From Dryomyza anilis (taxonomy: Eukaryota > Arthropoda > Insecta > Diptera > Dryomyzidae), in the NCBI GenBank assembly GCA_951804985.1, contig OX638131.1, positions 8,718,630 to 8,782,629 on the forward strand: a stretch of 64,000 bases of DNA, given 5' to 3'. This document shows, piece after piece, positions 11,345 through 23,396 of this stretch (the first letter of the stretch is position 1; every line of letters begins with the position of its first letter). Made by a program: the position numbers and the translations under genes. The notes under the pieces were generated by a model. It was not told the DNA's origin. It was given only the letters and a program-made list of their open reading frames with translations, and did no database searches.

Positions 11345-11470
11345 TGTTTATCGTATTTTTTAAAAACCGTTTTACAGCCGTTTTCAAACCGTTATAAAAC
11401 CGTTTTAAAACCATTATAAAACCCTTTTAAACCCGTTATAAAACCAAAGCCGTTTATTTCGGTTTTGTAT
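11345..11470. repeat. Short tandem repeat of AAACCGTTATAA type
   Basis: About eight imperfect 11-13-bp repeats of AAACCGTTTTAA / AAACCGTTATAA. The same AAACCGTTT word occurs near 11060. No protein or RNA role visible. Confidence 0.65.
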
Positions 11471-12872
11471 ATCGGTTTATTTCTGAATTTTGTATAACTG
11501 TTGCTGATTTAACCACGAAACATTTTTAAATGGACATCGCTAACGGTTACAATTTCAATCCCTGATTTTTGCTATACTTTTTATGGTTATTTAATTGAAT
11601 TTGTTCGGTTGTTGTGATTAGTCGTCTCCATCGTCGTGGGGTATTGGAGACCTGTGAGTGGCAACGCGTGCGAAAATTGTGCGTCAGTCTTTTAAAGTAC
11701 CACGGAATTTTAAAGCGTTGCATTTTTTAAATATTTTTTTCGTGTTACAACAGAAAAAAAAAACATACACCAACACCTAAAGTCATTTGTTAAAATTACA
11801 AAATATATGTTAACCAGCCTTTAGCTATTGTTTTTGTCATTTTGTCAACTCAAATAAAAAAATTTCAATTTAAATATTTTAACATTTTTGCACTTTATTT
11901 AGTCCGTCCCAACAACGACATAAAACATTGTCCAACTTTTTTTTGCACGTCAAATATTTTTTCACATTTAAACAATTTTTGGTAGCGTCACTATTATATT
12001 TTATTAAAATAGCAAAAATGATATGCGCTACATGTACCAACACAAAAAAAAAAAGAGAAACACAAGAAAAATAGAAAAACTGTATTCTAAAAATCTACAA
12101 AACTTTTTTAATTAATTAACTATGACGGCCACGGTAATACTGTGTCGACCATGTCGTCCGTTATATGGAATTTAAAATATCTACCAAATTGTCCTTTTTT
12201 ATTCTCAGTGACTACTAAGCGCGCCTGCTAAAAAAAGGTTAATATGAAAATTTTTATTCGCAACTAAACGTAATAATTATAACCCTTAGCTGTTGATTCT
12301 ATGCGCTTGACTCCTTTTCCGTGCACTATGTATCCTTTTAGCCTTTTTTTTGTGCAGCATCATCATATCTCGAGATTCATTTCGTTTAGCTCATTAGCGC
12401 GTTGTCTGCGTATTTTACACTTTTTATTTTTGAATTCTTTGGAATTTTTATATCACCATTATATATTTTATTTTTGGGTTGGTGTTTCGTAATAATTAAT
12501 TTGTCACAAATAGTAGCTGGATTCAAAAGAGTTCTTATTAGGTGATACATAATACTGCACTGGTACACAAACGTCATAGTGCTTGTGGTAACACAGTATA
12601 CCATGTCTCGGAGCACTTCGTTGATTGAAGTTTTCTCGAACTAACTTCGATCGATAAAAAGTTCAAAAAAGTGGCTGAGAAGCCACTGATTTTAAAAAAA
12701 TTAGCATTTATTATTGTCAGTAAAAAAAGGGACTAATTGATCGAAAAATCGAAAAATGTTGTTCTACACAATGACAAACATCCGAATGTAAAAACATAAA
12801 TACAATTTTAGTTAACAAAATACTTAGTGAATGAATATGCTCAATATTTACTTTTCATACTCACGCATCTCT
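11471..12872. other. AT-rich interval with one MITE remnant
   Basis: Mostly AT-rich without repeats. At 12582-12665 CACAGTATACCATGTCTCGG...GATTGAAG...AACTAACTTCGATC is an inverted remnant of the TACCCAGT MITE family (intact at 20739-21123). No supported gene; the frames at 12301-12492 and 12386-12616 overlap on opposite strands and look like chance. Confidence 0.45.
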
Positions 12873-13100
12873 ACACCCAGAAAAACATTTTAAATTAATA
12901 ATATTTCAATACAAAAACAATTATTTATACTATTAAATTTGGTCAATAGGAAGTGTACCATTAATTCAATAATATTCAAACTATTAATATAATATGATGT
13001 TGTACCATACATTTTATAGTGTTTTATTTTAATTACAATAAGAAAGATCTATATATATTTCATGATACGAATTATTGTTTTATGGTATAGTTTAATTACA
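12873..13100 (+). mobile_element. CACCCAG MITE relative, fragment
   Basis: TA then CACCCAGAAAAACATTTTAA, followed by ACTATTAAATTTGGTCAATA, both found in diverged form at 57676-57894. The right terminus is not recognisable. Confidence 0.5.
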
Positions 13101-13384
13101 TTTTCCTAATAATTTATTAAAACAAAAATTAATTTTAGTTAATGTATTGTAATGTCGAAATTGAAATTCACTTTTTAAAAATCACACACATAAATGGAGG
13201 AGGATTATAGCACATTAAATGTACGCTTCCATTTCCAACAATTGGTTTATATTATATAGAAGACCTAACTTCTTCATAGAAAAGTAGTCAGATAGGTGCC
13301 CCTCGTTACCCTCATTTCATAGAAGTCAAAATGTTCAAAATTTTGTATGAATTTTTACCTTTATTTCCCAAGAATTTCTTACCG

Positions 13385-13950
13385 AAGAAAAGCAAAACAA
13401 AAAAGCAAAAACAAACGCAAAAACAAAACACAAAAAATAAAATGCAAAAAGCAAAAATCAAACTCAAAAACAGAAATCAAACACAAAAACAAAAGCAAAA
13501 GCAGGAACTAAAGGAATCACACAAAATCAAAAGTAAAACACAAAAGCAAAAACACAACAATCAAAGCAAAGACACAAAAACAAAAAATCAAAAGCAAATA
13601 CTCAAAAGCAAAAACACAAAAGCAAAACACAAATGCAAGAACACAAAAACTAAAGCAAAAAACAAAAGCAAAAACACAAAAACAACGACACAAAACAAAA
13701 TCAAAGACACAAAAGTAAAAACACAAAACATTAACATAAAACAAAACAAATGCAAAAATACAAAACAAAAAAGCAAAACAAAAAAGCAAAAACAAACGCA
13801 AAAACAAAACACTAAAAACAAAAGGAATGCAAAATTCAAATACAGAAACAAAAGTAAAAACACAAACAAAAACAAAAGCACTAACGCAAATCAAAAGCAT
13901 AAATACAAAAGCAGCACAAAAAAGCAAAAAGACAAAAAGTAAAAACAAAA
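13385..13950. repeat. CAAAAGCAAAAAC minisatellite, left block
   Basis: Imperfect 6- and 12-bp repetition of CAAAAG/CAAAAA words with almost no T on this strand. It reads through as a 203-residue Lys/Gln/Asn/Thr frame (13331-13942) only because stop codons need T. That frame is low-complexity repeat, not a gene. Its right part is the inverted counterpart of 14603-14830. Confidence 0.85.
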
Positions 13951-14830
13951 AGACAAAAAAAAAACATCTGCACGAAATTTACTTAACATTTTGAGTATAT
14001 TGTGAACCCACCACACAAACTCAATTAGACTATCGAAAATAAATAATAAAAATGTTCTTTATATTAATTAAATCACGCCATATCTTTGTATTCACAAAAT
14101 CTTTGCACGAGTCGTGCATGGGTCCAGCTTGTTTATTTATAATTACAACTTTTTATTAACAAAAAAATTTGAAAAAAAAAAAATATATTTTTCTGTCAAT
14201 TTTTTTTTAATAGTTTTTAGAAAAAAAAATAGTTTTTGAAAATAATAAAAAAAAGTAATCCGACTAATTTCTTTTTTTTTTTTGATTCTTTATATTTTTT
14301 TTAGATTATTTTTTGATTATTTGATAATCAAAAAATAATCAAAAAAAATTAGTCAGATTACTTTTTCTGATTATTTTCAAAAACTATTTTTTTTTCTAAA
14401 AACTATTTAAAAAAAAATTACCGAAAGATATATATATTTTTTTTTTCAAATGTTTTATTAATAATTATTTATAATTACATAAACAAGTTGGACCCATGCA
14501 AAGATTTTCTGAATGCAAGGATATGGAGTGATTTTATTAATATAAAGAACATTTTTATTATTTATTTTCGATAGTATAATTGAGTTTGTGTGGTGGGTTT
14601 TTACTTTTTGTCTTTTTGCTTTTTTGTTCTGCTTTTGTATTTATGCTTTTGATTTGCGTTATTGCTTTTGTGTTTGTTTGTGTTTTTACTTTTGTTTCTG
14701 TATTTGTATTTTTGCTTTTGGGTGTGTATTGAATTTTGCATTTCTTTTGTTTTTTGTTTTCGCGTTTGTTTTTGCTTTTTTGTTTTGCTTTTATTTTTGT
14801 GTTTTTGCTTTTGAGTTTTGCTTTTATGTT
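13770..14830. repeat. Inverted duplication of about 0.5-kb arms
   Basis: Left arm (about 13770-14318) and right arm (about 14335-14830) are complementary around a centre near 14322 (GATTATTTGATAATC). Landmark pairs are GGGTCCAGCTTG at 14130 with CAAGTTGGACCC at 14484, ACCCACCACACAAACTC at about 14005 with GAGTTTGTGTGGTGGGTT at 14582, and the minisatellite at both outer ends in mirrored word order. The left arm has about 55 bp extra (13960-14005). This is a head-to-head duplication of the element at 14463-15050. Confidence 0.85.
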
Positions 14831-15050
14831 ATGTTTTGAGTTATGTCGTTTTGAATATGTTTAGGTTGTATGGGAGGTGCCACTCCCGTTTGCCCAATCC
14901 CGCCCATATATAGCATATGACACACACCGGACTCCATAGTATACTGGTGAAAAATTTCAATCAATTCGGTTGAACGATTTAGACGTGATGCTGGAACAAA
15001 CAGACAGTCTGACAGACACACAGACGGACCAAGAATTTTATATATATAGT
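14463..15050 (+). mobile_element. Dispersed element 'TGGACCC', copy 1
   Basis: Shares its left block (ACAAGTTGGACCC, GATATGGAGTGATTTTATTA) and its right block (TGTATGGGAGGTGCCAC, CCAATCCCGCCCATATATAG, GAACGATTTAGACG, GGAACAAACAGACAG) with 28014-29355. The interior is the Gln/Lys-type minisatellite (14603-14830). A left block starting CTAGCTGGACCC and a right end with GGAACAAACA...TTTATATATATAG are familiar from insect transposon ends, but I cannot place the family. A 3'-end-only fragment in reverse lies at about 51440-51485. Confidence 0.65.
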
Positions 15051-15059
15051 TTTATATAT

Positions 15060-15283
15060 TACAAAACATATTTGTAATTGATGCATGTCGAGCAAGCATT
15101 ATATGTATAAGAAATAACATACAAGAACTACTTGAGAACTTAGAAATATGGCAAAAAATGAACGAAAAATAAATATTTTGATTGAAAGTTGGTTTAATAA
15201 GCAGAATTCATAAATATAATGTACATATATGTAATATTTTATGTATTTGTTCATTAATATGATGAAACATATTCTTCACATAC
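15060..15283 (-). mobile_element. Fragment of the 30.8-kb MITE family (outer layer of a nest)
   Basis: Reverse-complement match to 30905-31150: TGCATGTCGAGCAAGCATTA, TAAGAAATAACA, CAAGAACTACTTGAGAA, ATTAATATGATGAAAC and ATTCTTCACATACA. It continues beyond the inserted MITE at 16575-16600 with CTTCATCATAATAAAGAACA. Confidence 0.7.
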
Positions 15284-15350
15284 ACACCCAGAAAAAAATT
15301 CACTCAAATCCCATTAAAATTGGTCAATAGGACAATTATTGATTTAATAG

Positions 15351-15541
15351 TTTTTTTTTTTTTTGTAATATCTACTAAGATCCACAGCACTCAGACAGAC
15401 TATATCCATTGTACTGTGAAATCTATTCCCTACGATTTTGTGGTTAATATCACCACGATCGCCCATGTCCAAGCCGGGATTCGAACCCGAGACCTTCAGA
15501 ATGCAAATCCAGCACGCTACCTCTGGACTGCTGAGGCCGGC
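15351..15541 (-). mobile_element. tRNA-derived SINE (family B), intact with target duplication
   Basis: Read on the minus strand: a tRNA-like head with A-box-like AGAGGTAGCGTGC and B box GGGTTCGAATCCC, body ATCGTGGTGATATTAACCAC and CTGTGGATCTTAGTAGATAT, then a poly-A tail (T-run at 15351-15364). It is flanked by TTTAATAG on both sides (15343-15350 and 15542-15549); the uninterrupted site is at about 57733-57742. A second copy is at 26411-26589. It has no coding capacity; mobilisation would need a partner LINE. Confidence 0.85.
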
Positions 15542-15656
15542 TTTAATAGTATACAAGAAATAAATCTTTTCATATAAACTCAATGGCAATATCATGGTAT
15601 GTTCTAGTATTTAATGGTATTTTCCGATTTTCCTATTGACTATTTTTAATAGTAAA

Positions 15657-16548
<892 letters not shown>

Positions 16549-16573
16549 CTATTATTTATATAGTATTTTTTTC

Positions 16574-16920
16574 TGGGTGCACTTCATCATAATAAAGAAC
16601 ACCTTTTGGTTAGTGTGCCGCTATATGTTGAAATCATGAAAGTAACTAAGAGCGATTATGTTTGGTATGTGAGGTTAATAATTGATCTGTGTTACTTATT
16701 TATCAAGTGGATTTGTTTCTTAAAATCAATGATGTTTCCGTTTAACTGCGTATCATTGCGTACACACAAAAATTTCACCAACAACCCGGATTAATCAAAT
16801 TGAAAATTTCATTCACTGATTTAAAATCGTTTCCATTTACACATTTATGTATTTATAATTCTTAAGATATTAATGATACCTATTTAATTGCTATTTGTGC
16901 GAATACTACATTTCATCATA
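16574..16920. other. MITE remnant, then a block duplicated at 17494
   Basis: 16575-16610 continues the outer MITE of the nest. 16622-16760 (ATGTTGAAATCATGAAAGTA, ACTAAGAGC, CAAGTGGATT, AATGATGTTTCC) recurs in diverged form at about 17494-17670. The two copies flank the palindromic MITE at 16921. Confidence 0.55.
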
Positions 16921-17261
16921 AAGGGTTTATCAATAAGAGCGCTACAAAAGTTTTTTTCAAGGGTTTTTCAACAGGGACGCTACAAAAGTATAGCGACAGG
17001 GACAGCAAACGATGTCATATTTCTTGCCGTTCGTTTGACATTTCTCTTCAGTAAGGTTTGCCATTTCATGATGGAAAGATATACGAGCCAACAACGAGTA
17101 AAAATTATTAAAATTTACTACCGAAATTCGAATTCGTATATCTTTCCATCATGAAATGGCAAACCATACTGAAGAGAAATGTCAAAAGAGCGACAAGAAA
17201 TATGGCATCGTTTGCTGTCCCTGTCGCTCTACTTTTGTTACGTCCCTGTTGAAAAACCCTT
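16921..17261. mobile_element. Palindromic TA-flanked MITE, copy 1
   Basis: 341 bp between TA dinucleotides (16919-16920, 17262-17263). Ends are AAGGGTTTATCAA and TTGAAAAACCCTT. The arms are long and almost fully complementary: the word CCATTTCATGATGGAAAG on the left has its complement CTTTCCATCATGAAATGG on the right. A loop of about 50 bp holds CAACAACGAGTAAAAATTAT. The left subterminal GGGTTTTTCAA...ACGCTACAAAAGT block is duplicated. The loop side reads as MERYTxQQRVxIIKIYYRNS, which resembles the N-terminus of a transposase-type protein (inference). Copies at 21555 and 55740. Confidence 0.85.
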
Positions 17262-17484
17262 TATTAGTAAACAAATGTACATCAAATAGAAGAATTTGGT
17301 TCATCAAGCCATATTTATTTAAATACCAGAAATCTTATAAGAATTGTTTTTTTGTGTTTACTTCTTGATACTGTATTCTTCGTAATTTCGAGATTGCTTT
17401 GTCTGTAATATTCACTATAGTCTGCATTTATATTTTTATTTTTTAGTGTTCCATTTATATTCCATTTATATTTTAGTGTTCCAG

Positions 17485-17640
17485 TCTAACGATATGTTGA
17501 AATCATGAAAGTAACTAAGAGCAAATTATTCTTGATATGCAGAGGTTAACTTTTCTGATACCTATGATATTAAACTCTGCATAAGAGAAATAATTGCTCT
17601 TAGTTGCACTTTTTCTGATAATCAAGTGACTCTTCAAACC
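17485..17640. repeat. Imperfect hairpin within a duplicated block
   Basis: ACTAAGAGCAAATTATT...ATGCAGAG (about 17515-17545) pairs with CTCTGCAT...AATAATTGCTCTTAGT (about 17574-17605). The block is related to 16622-16760, which lacks the second arm. Confidence 0.6.
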
Positions 17641-19332
17641 AATAATGTTTCCAGTTTACCTCTGAATTTTAGGAGTTTTTTTTCTCTGTTTTTTTTCGTT
17701 TTTCATTTAATTCACATTTTATAAATCATATACTAAACAATCTAATGCAGTTCATATTTTTTTTTTTGCTTTTTAACAATTTGCAACACATAATCAGCAA
17801 AACATCATTAACATCAACAATATCATTAGCAGCATTACCAACTAACATCACTAATATTTACCATAAATATTAAATTATCCAATATGTTTGTGTGAAATGC
17901 AGCTGTGCCGCGCAATGGTTCAATGCGTTTTAATTAGTTTAATTAGCAGAATATTTTGCAAATAGGTAAACAGCCCACTCAACACGCCCCACTCCCTTTA
18001 CCCCCCAAACTACTGATAAATAATTTATTAACAATTTAATTAAAGCCAAACAAAATGAGGCACAAATGCAATAAGTAGTGGGGGGAAACATTAGTTGTTG
18101 ACTTAAACCAGAGCAATAGAAACAGCAACAAGAGCAAGAGCAACATAATCAGAAACGCGGTGGCGTCAAGTCAACCAGCTAAATGAGCCATATTTGTAAA
18201 ACAAGTTAACAAGCTGATTACCAATGCTAATAAACCAAAGAACTAGCAACAAATTATGAAAAAAAAAAAAGAAAATTTATGAAGAAAAACGAAAAATCAT
18301 GAAGAAAACCGCAAGAAGTGTAAAAGCGAAAACCAATAATTTTACGCTTGGCCAAGTGTTTATGCGAGCCTATTAACAACACCTACACAGACACAATACA
18401 GAGCCCACATCGAAATTATGGCCAACACATAATGACCAACACATAGAGCATCGCTCTACATTTTGGCTTAAATCTAATGCCAACTGCTACTGCCAACCGT
18501 TGCGAGTGTTCTTTGCGAAAAACAAAAACCCCATGATTAGCCATAACGTGCTATAAACCAGCTACCATAATTCCGACAATTTACCTATTGAACTGGCTGC
18601 CTGGCTGATCAATGATGGCCAAAAACTTATTGTCGGCCAAGAAGCATACAACGTATTCAACGATCACATAGCAACATCTAAAAGTCCCAACGAACGTAAA
18701 ATATTTTTGACCATCAGCGTTTGGGTGGGGTTTGGCGCGGCTTCTTCAGATGCAAATTTCTTACTTTATGCTGCGCTACTCCTGGAAAAAGTGTTGCCCG
18801 CCAACAGGCAGCCATATTTGCTACACTATTCTGTGTCGGCGGCTGCTGTCCATAAATTCTGCGGCTGCTGCTGCTGCTGCCTGGTTCTGGTACGAAGACG
18901 CCCCCCATTTGTATGCAGTTCGTCGCCTGTGGCGCTCTTTTGTACCGGGTGCAATACTTACTACATGCAGCAACTACTGCTGCTGTTGCTGCTGCTGATT
19001 CTTTACTATATTATAATAATTTAGTTTCAAGAAAAAAATTAAATTCGCCAAAGCAGCTGCTGATCTACGTTGAGTGTCTACCAGGAAAAGTTTAAAGCGC
19101 AAACTGAACGCATAACTCAAATCAGGCAAAGACTTCACAAATATATAATAAATTATAAATGAAATATATATTTTAAAACTGAAAATAACAACAACAATAA
19201 TAATTTCTTAATTTTAAATTGTTAGTCTAAGTTTTACAAGCACTTTTTGCATTTATAATAATTGCCAAGAAGTTCCTAATTCTGTCACCCAAACTTACAT
19301 GACTAAAATTATACGGTCGGCACTGGTTCTAC
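17641..19332. other. Single-copy-looking interval with CTG triplets
   Basis: The longest non-repetitive stretch of the window. It has TTTTAATTAGTTTAATTAGC (about 17928), CAACAACA-rich parts and a less AT-rich zone at 18590-19000 with CTGCTGCTGCTGCTG (18868-18882, and again at about 18978-18998). Overlapping open frames there (18707-19024 +, 18732-18998 +, 18714-18908 -) have poly-Cys/Ala/Leu from the triplets and no domain. Possibly intronic or regulatory host sequence; homeodomain-type TAATTAG sites are present but unproven. Confidence 0.45.
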
Positions 19333-19335
19333 ATA

Positions 19336-19816
19336 CACAGAAAAAATAGATGTGTAAAAAAATATTATCAATACAATTAATTTCATCGCTGATACGATAT
19401 TTAATTATTTTGATTAAATATTTAATTATATTAATTAATAAATTAATTGTATTAAAATAAAAGAAAATTAACACACCCGATGAAGAAAAAATGTTTTTTT
19501 TTTATTTAAACAAATCGGTTTCTTTTGCATACCACAACAACCCGACAAACCGAATAGGCGTTGCTATGAACCAATGTAAAAAAAAGAAAAGTGAATATAA
19601 AATTGTGTAGTGACTGTAAAACTATGTAGTTGCTGTAAAACTGTCGGTTGGTGTATATGCTGTGTATGTATATATTTTAGCATATACACCAACCCAGAAA
19701 AGATTTGATTTATACTATTAAATAATTAATATATCCAATTAATTATATTAATAGAATTAATTATTTTGTAACAATAAATCACAAACCATATATACGTTCA
19801 ATATTTTTTGTGTGTG
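19336..19816 (+). mobile_element. TA-flanked MITE 'CACAGAAAAAATAG'
   Basis: Left terminus CACAGAAAAAATAGATG after TA; right terminus TTTTTTGTGTGTG before TA. Colinear (reverse complement) with 37488-38680: shared ATTTCATCGCTGATA, CACACCCGATG, ACCAATGTAAAA, TGCTGTAAAACTG and CCAACCCAGAAAAG blocks. It carries the uninterrupted form of the site that is occupied at 37750-38264. Confidence 0.65.
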
Positions 19817-20738
19817 TATAGTTTCCACTAAATTCGCTAATTCCTAAAAAAAAGTTAAAATTACAAGAAAATTACCCTATTAGGGTAAATTCATATCATA
19901 TTAATCATGTTCGGTTTATGACAAGATAAAAATTGATAATTTCCAGATGAAGGCCATAATAGAAATTTTACTATGGATATTCGTATAATCCTAATTCCTG
20001 GGTATTTAGTTGTTGACATCATTGGATAGGTAATAAAATGAACTTAGCAATAAGCTATGTTTTATTCATTTACACCCAGAATCTTAGTCACAGTGACCAC
20101 TTGAAAAAAATACTTTTTTTAGTATCTTACAGTACAAACTTTATGGTCAAAATTTTCATAATCTAAAATACCGAAATGATTAGTTATTGACATTGTTGGA
20201 AGACGGAAAAAGGAACTTTTTAATGAATAATGATTCATTCGTGCAGTACTCATATAATATGCCTTTTTGTTGTGTCGTATAGTACAAATTTCAAGATAAA
20301 AATTCGACGTTAATTTTATAATTCGACGTTATTGACGATAATTTTATAATTCGATATAATAATGATACATTTTAGATATAAATCTCAAAGTATTTGTAAA
20401 TTTAATTGCGTGTTCTTTATAATTTTTGTCAAAAAATAAAATATTCTGAACAAATTAAATTTGTTTATCGAAAATAAATCCATTTATGATATTTTCTTTT
20501 TTATCGAAAACCTTATCGTTTTCGTATCATTTTAGATTATCGAAAACGACAATTTGAGCATATAACTGATATCGTTTCGAAATTATAAAATTATCGTTTG
20601 GTGTGCTGGGTAGGTATTTCAATATTTTACTATAGTTATGTATATAGATGAAAAGCATTTTTTCCGTGAAATATGTTTGATTTGAGCCCCGCCGAATCCT
20701 AATCACATCGATTAATTCATAATATCTTTCACTTCATA
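19817..20738. other. AT-rich interval with small MITE remnants
   Basis: 19870-19930 shares CCCTATTAGGGTAAAT and TTTATGACAAGATAAAAAT with 11100-11200. 20070-20110 has a CACCCAGAAT terminus. 20460-20600 is rich in TTATCGAAAA/TTTTCGATAA words. No coding frame. Confidence 0.4.
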
Positions 20739-21123
20739 CCCAGTATGCCATTCGTATCGATATCGTTACGAGATCAATGCGAGTAGATGGAGGAATCACA
20801 CGATATCGGACCCGATCTCGTAACGATATCTAGCGGCAAATTGTACCTAGATGGTAGGTAGATATCGGAACGTTCTGTCGGAGTTTTCTCGATACGAGAA
20901 ATTTTTTGAAATCGGAACGATATCGAAGAAAGAAATGATCAAAGTTCGCGAAAAATATTGCGATATCGATTTGATAAATGTTTAAATAACGTATCTTGTC
21001 AAATAATTTGAATGTACGAAAATTTTTAAAAATTAGAATCGAGCAACGAGATCGAACTTTTTTATTGAAGTTATTCGAGAAAGCTTCGAGGTATCGAAGG
21101 TCTCCGAGACACGGCAGACTGGG
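20739..21123. mobile_element. TACCCAGT MITE, intact copy
   Basis: 385 bp flanked by TA (20737-20738, 21124-21125). Termini CCCAGTATGCCATTCGTATC and, inverted, CCCAGTCTGCCGTGTCTCGG. The interior is dense in CGATATCG and TCGTAACGA words. Fragments at 8938-9200, 9376-9450 and 12582-12665. Confidence 0.75.
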
Positions 21124-21125
21124 TA

Positions 21126-21340
21126 TGGACGAAAAGTATTTTTGCCATGAAATATTTTGATCATGCCATGAAATCTGATCATGCCAAAAAGGCGAATATT
21201 TTCGTTTTTTTGCCTTAACTCTTTACTGGTACAAGATAAAATAGTGCTGTGAAGGCATGAATTGTTTCTTTTTAAAGCACCTATCGAATTTTTGAAATGT
21301 TTGTTATTTGTGAGAAAAATGTTTGGCAAATTATACTATA
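21126..21340 (+). mobile_element. Single unit of the 48.8-kb repeat family
   Basis: Shares CATGCCAAAAAGGCGAAT, ACAAGATAAAATAGTG and AAAGCACCTATCGA with the tandem units at 48816-49350. Confidence 0.65.
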
Positions 21341-21554
21341 TAATGTACGAGAAATTTAAAATATAAGAATCGCTCTTTTTTTAACGAAAATATTAAGGAA
21401 TTGTTCCAGGCATCAGAAGACCCTTGAAAAGTTCACTCAATATAAATACGAAAAATATTTAAAAACTTGATTTAATTTAAGAATGAGAACAAATTTGTAT
21501 ATCAAAAGAAAATCTATTTTTGATAGATCTAGAGGCTACGAGGAGTGGTATATA

Positions 21555-21895
21555 AAGGGTTTTTCAATAAGAGCGTTACAATTGTTTTTTTTAAGGGTTT
21601 TTCAACAGGGACGCTACAAAAGTAGAGCGACAGGGACAGCAAAAGACGCCATATTTCTTGTCACTATTTTGACATTTCTCTTCAGTAAGGTTTGTCATTT
21701 CATGATGGAAAGATATACGGGCCAACAACGAGTCGAAATTATTAAAATTTACTACCGAAATTCGAATTCGTATATCTTTCCATCATGAAATGGCAAACCA
21801 TACTGAAGAGAAATGTCAAAAGAGCGGCAAGAAATATGGTGTCGTTTGCTGTCTCTGTCGCTCTACTTTTGTAGCGTCCCTGTTGAAAAACCCTT
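21555..21895. mobile_element. Palindromic TA-flanked MITE, copy 2
   Basis: Same length (341 bp) and architecture as 16921-17261: ends AAGGGTTTTTCAA and TTGAAAAACCCTT between TA dinucleotides (21553-21554, 21896-21897). The loop word is CAACAACGAGTCGAAATTAT. An open frame (21483-21788) runs through it and ends with the MERYTGQQRVEIIKIYYRNS peptide; the hairpin sequence stops it soon after. Confidence 0.85.
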
Positions 21896-23396
21896 TAGTG
21901 TAAGGTTGAAAAAAATCAGAAATCAGGTATTTAAAGATTTTTAAAAATTATAAACCATGAAAAATGGAATGAATCAGTCAATATATACTCCAAAACTTTT
22001 GAAATAATTACTATAAATATTTTAGATAATTTAAATTTATCGTATAAAAATATTCAAATTATGGGTATAATAAAAATATAAAAAATGACAAAAAGAGTGT
22101 CGAAAAAATATATAAATCAAATGAAAACCAGCAATATTGCTGCCTAATGTTGCTGAAAATGGCAACATTAATAACAATTTATACTACTTGAAAAAAAATA
22201 GATTAGAAAATATTAAAAACAAATAAAATAAAAACACTTGTAATGTAATGCCCATTTATTAATCGAATTGAGCGCTGGCACTGTCGGTCGCACTGTCCCA
22301 GTTTAATGTACTCTTTATAATGTACTCTATAATGTATTTTACAATCTGTTTGTACTCCCAAGGCTCCAAGGACCTTCGTGCGTTCGCTTGTGTCAAAACA
22401 TTAACGTAATCTAATGATCCTTAACAGCATAAAATTAGAAATTAAAAAAGAAATACAAAAGCATAAAAATACAAATATTCAAATTAACTGAATGCTGTGC
22501 AAAAAATACTAGTACCCAAAAAAAAAAACAAAAACTCCAACAGTTCAAATGTTCAGTGTCCTGCGAGGCGACCCATAAAAACAACCTCCAAGAATCTCAC
22601 CGAAAAATTGCCATAAAGCAAGCATTGACAGCAAGGCAGTGTTCCATGCAATGGCTCTATTTTTCCGACAATAGAACAACAACAAAATCTACTTGTTAAA
22701 TTGGCCAAAGCGGTTTTTGGTAAAAGGTCAAAATGCACAACTGTCTGTCAGTCAGTGAGTCTGCCTAAAGACCTCTACGTCGTTGTCGCTGTTTGAAGGG
22801 TGTGAAATCAGAAATTAAAATGTGCTTTAAGTCCCCTTTTATTCTTCGGAATTTTTGCCGATTTCTTGTTTTTACAGTTTGTCCCTCGTGCTTTGTTTCT
22901 TCTAATGGTTAATATGATGACGAAAAAAAAGTCATATTAAACTCACAGTTTGTTCTGTTAATTTACGCACTTTCGTCTATTTCACGCCTTTAGTCAGTCG
23001 TCTGTTTCTTGTCCGCCGTCTTGGTGCTTGTTCTTGCTGTTTGTCGCCTGCCTTTATTGCAACTTAATTTGGATGTAAATTAAGCAATAAAATGTTTTCT
23101 AATGTTTCAATTAACACTTTGAATTAAATTTTGGCAAAAGTTCGCATTGTGTTCGACTGTGTTCGACTGTGTTCTCCTGATGTTGTCTTTTTCATTTTTA
23201 ATTAACTTGTTTATTTATTTGGTTAAATGCTAATTTAATGACACTTTGCTGTAGTCTCATCTAAATGAATCTAATTAAATTTAAATGCAAGAAAACTAAA
23301 GATTTCAAAGGTTTTGTATTCCTTCAAATCACAATTCCTTACGTCATGATGAATTAAAATGTTCACTAAAAATTCCATTCTTTAATAAAAATTCAA
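21896..23396. other. Single-copy-looking interval
   Basis: AT-rich to about 22250, then mixed composition (22260-23180). No window copy, no convincing frame. ATGTTCGACTGT-like words repeat at 23150-23170. Confidence 0.45.

Noticed and set aside
13331..13942. 203-residue open frame, longest in the window
   Set aside because: Lys/Gln/Asn/Thr low complexity produced by a T-poor minisatellite; the mirrored copy at 14603-14830 shows it is a repeat arm, not a conserved protein.
15470..15541. Working tRNA gene on the minus strand
   Set aside because: Followed by a SINE body and poly-A, flanked by a target duplication, and repeated at 26411-26589.
18707..19024. 105-residue frame with poly-Cys and poly-Leu
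   Set aside because: Driven by CTG triplets; three frames overlap on both strands and none has a domain.
21483..21788. Functional transposase gene
   Set aside because: Only about 20 residues look transposase-like; they end at the hairpin, and the element is 341 bp.
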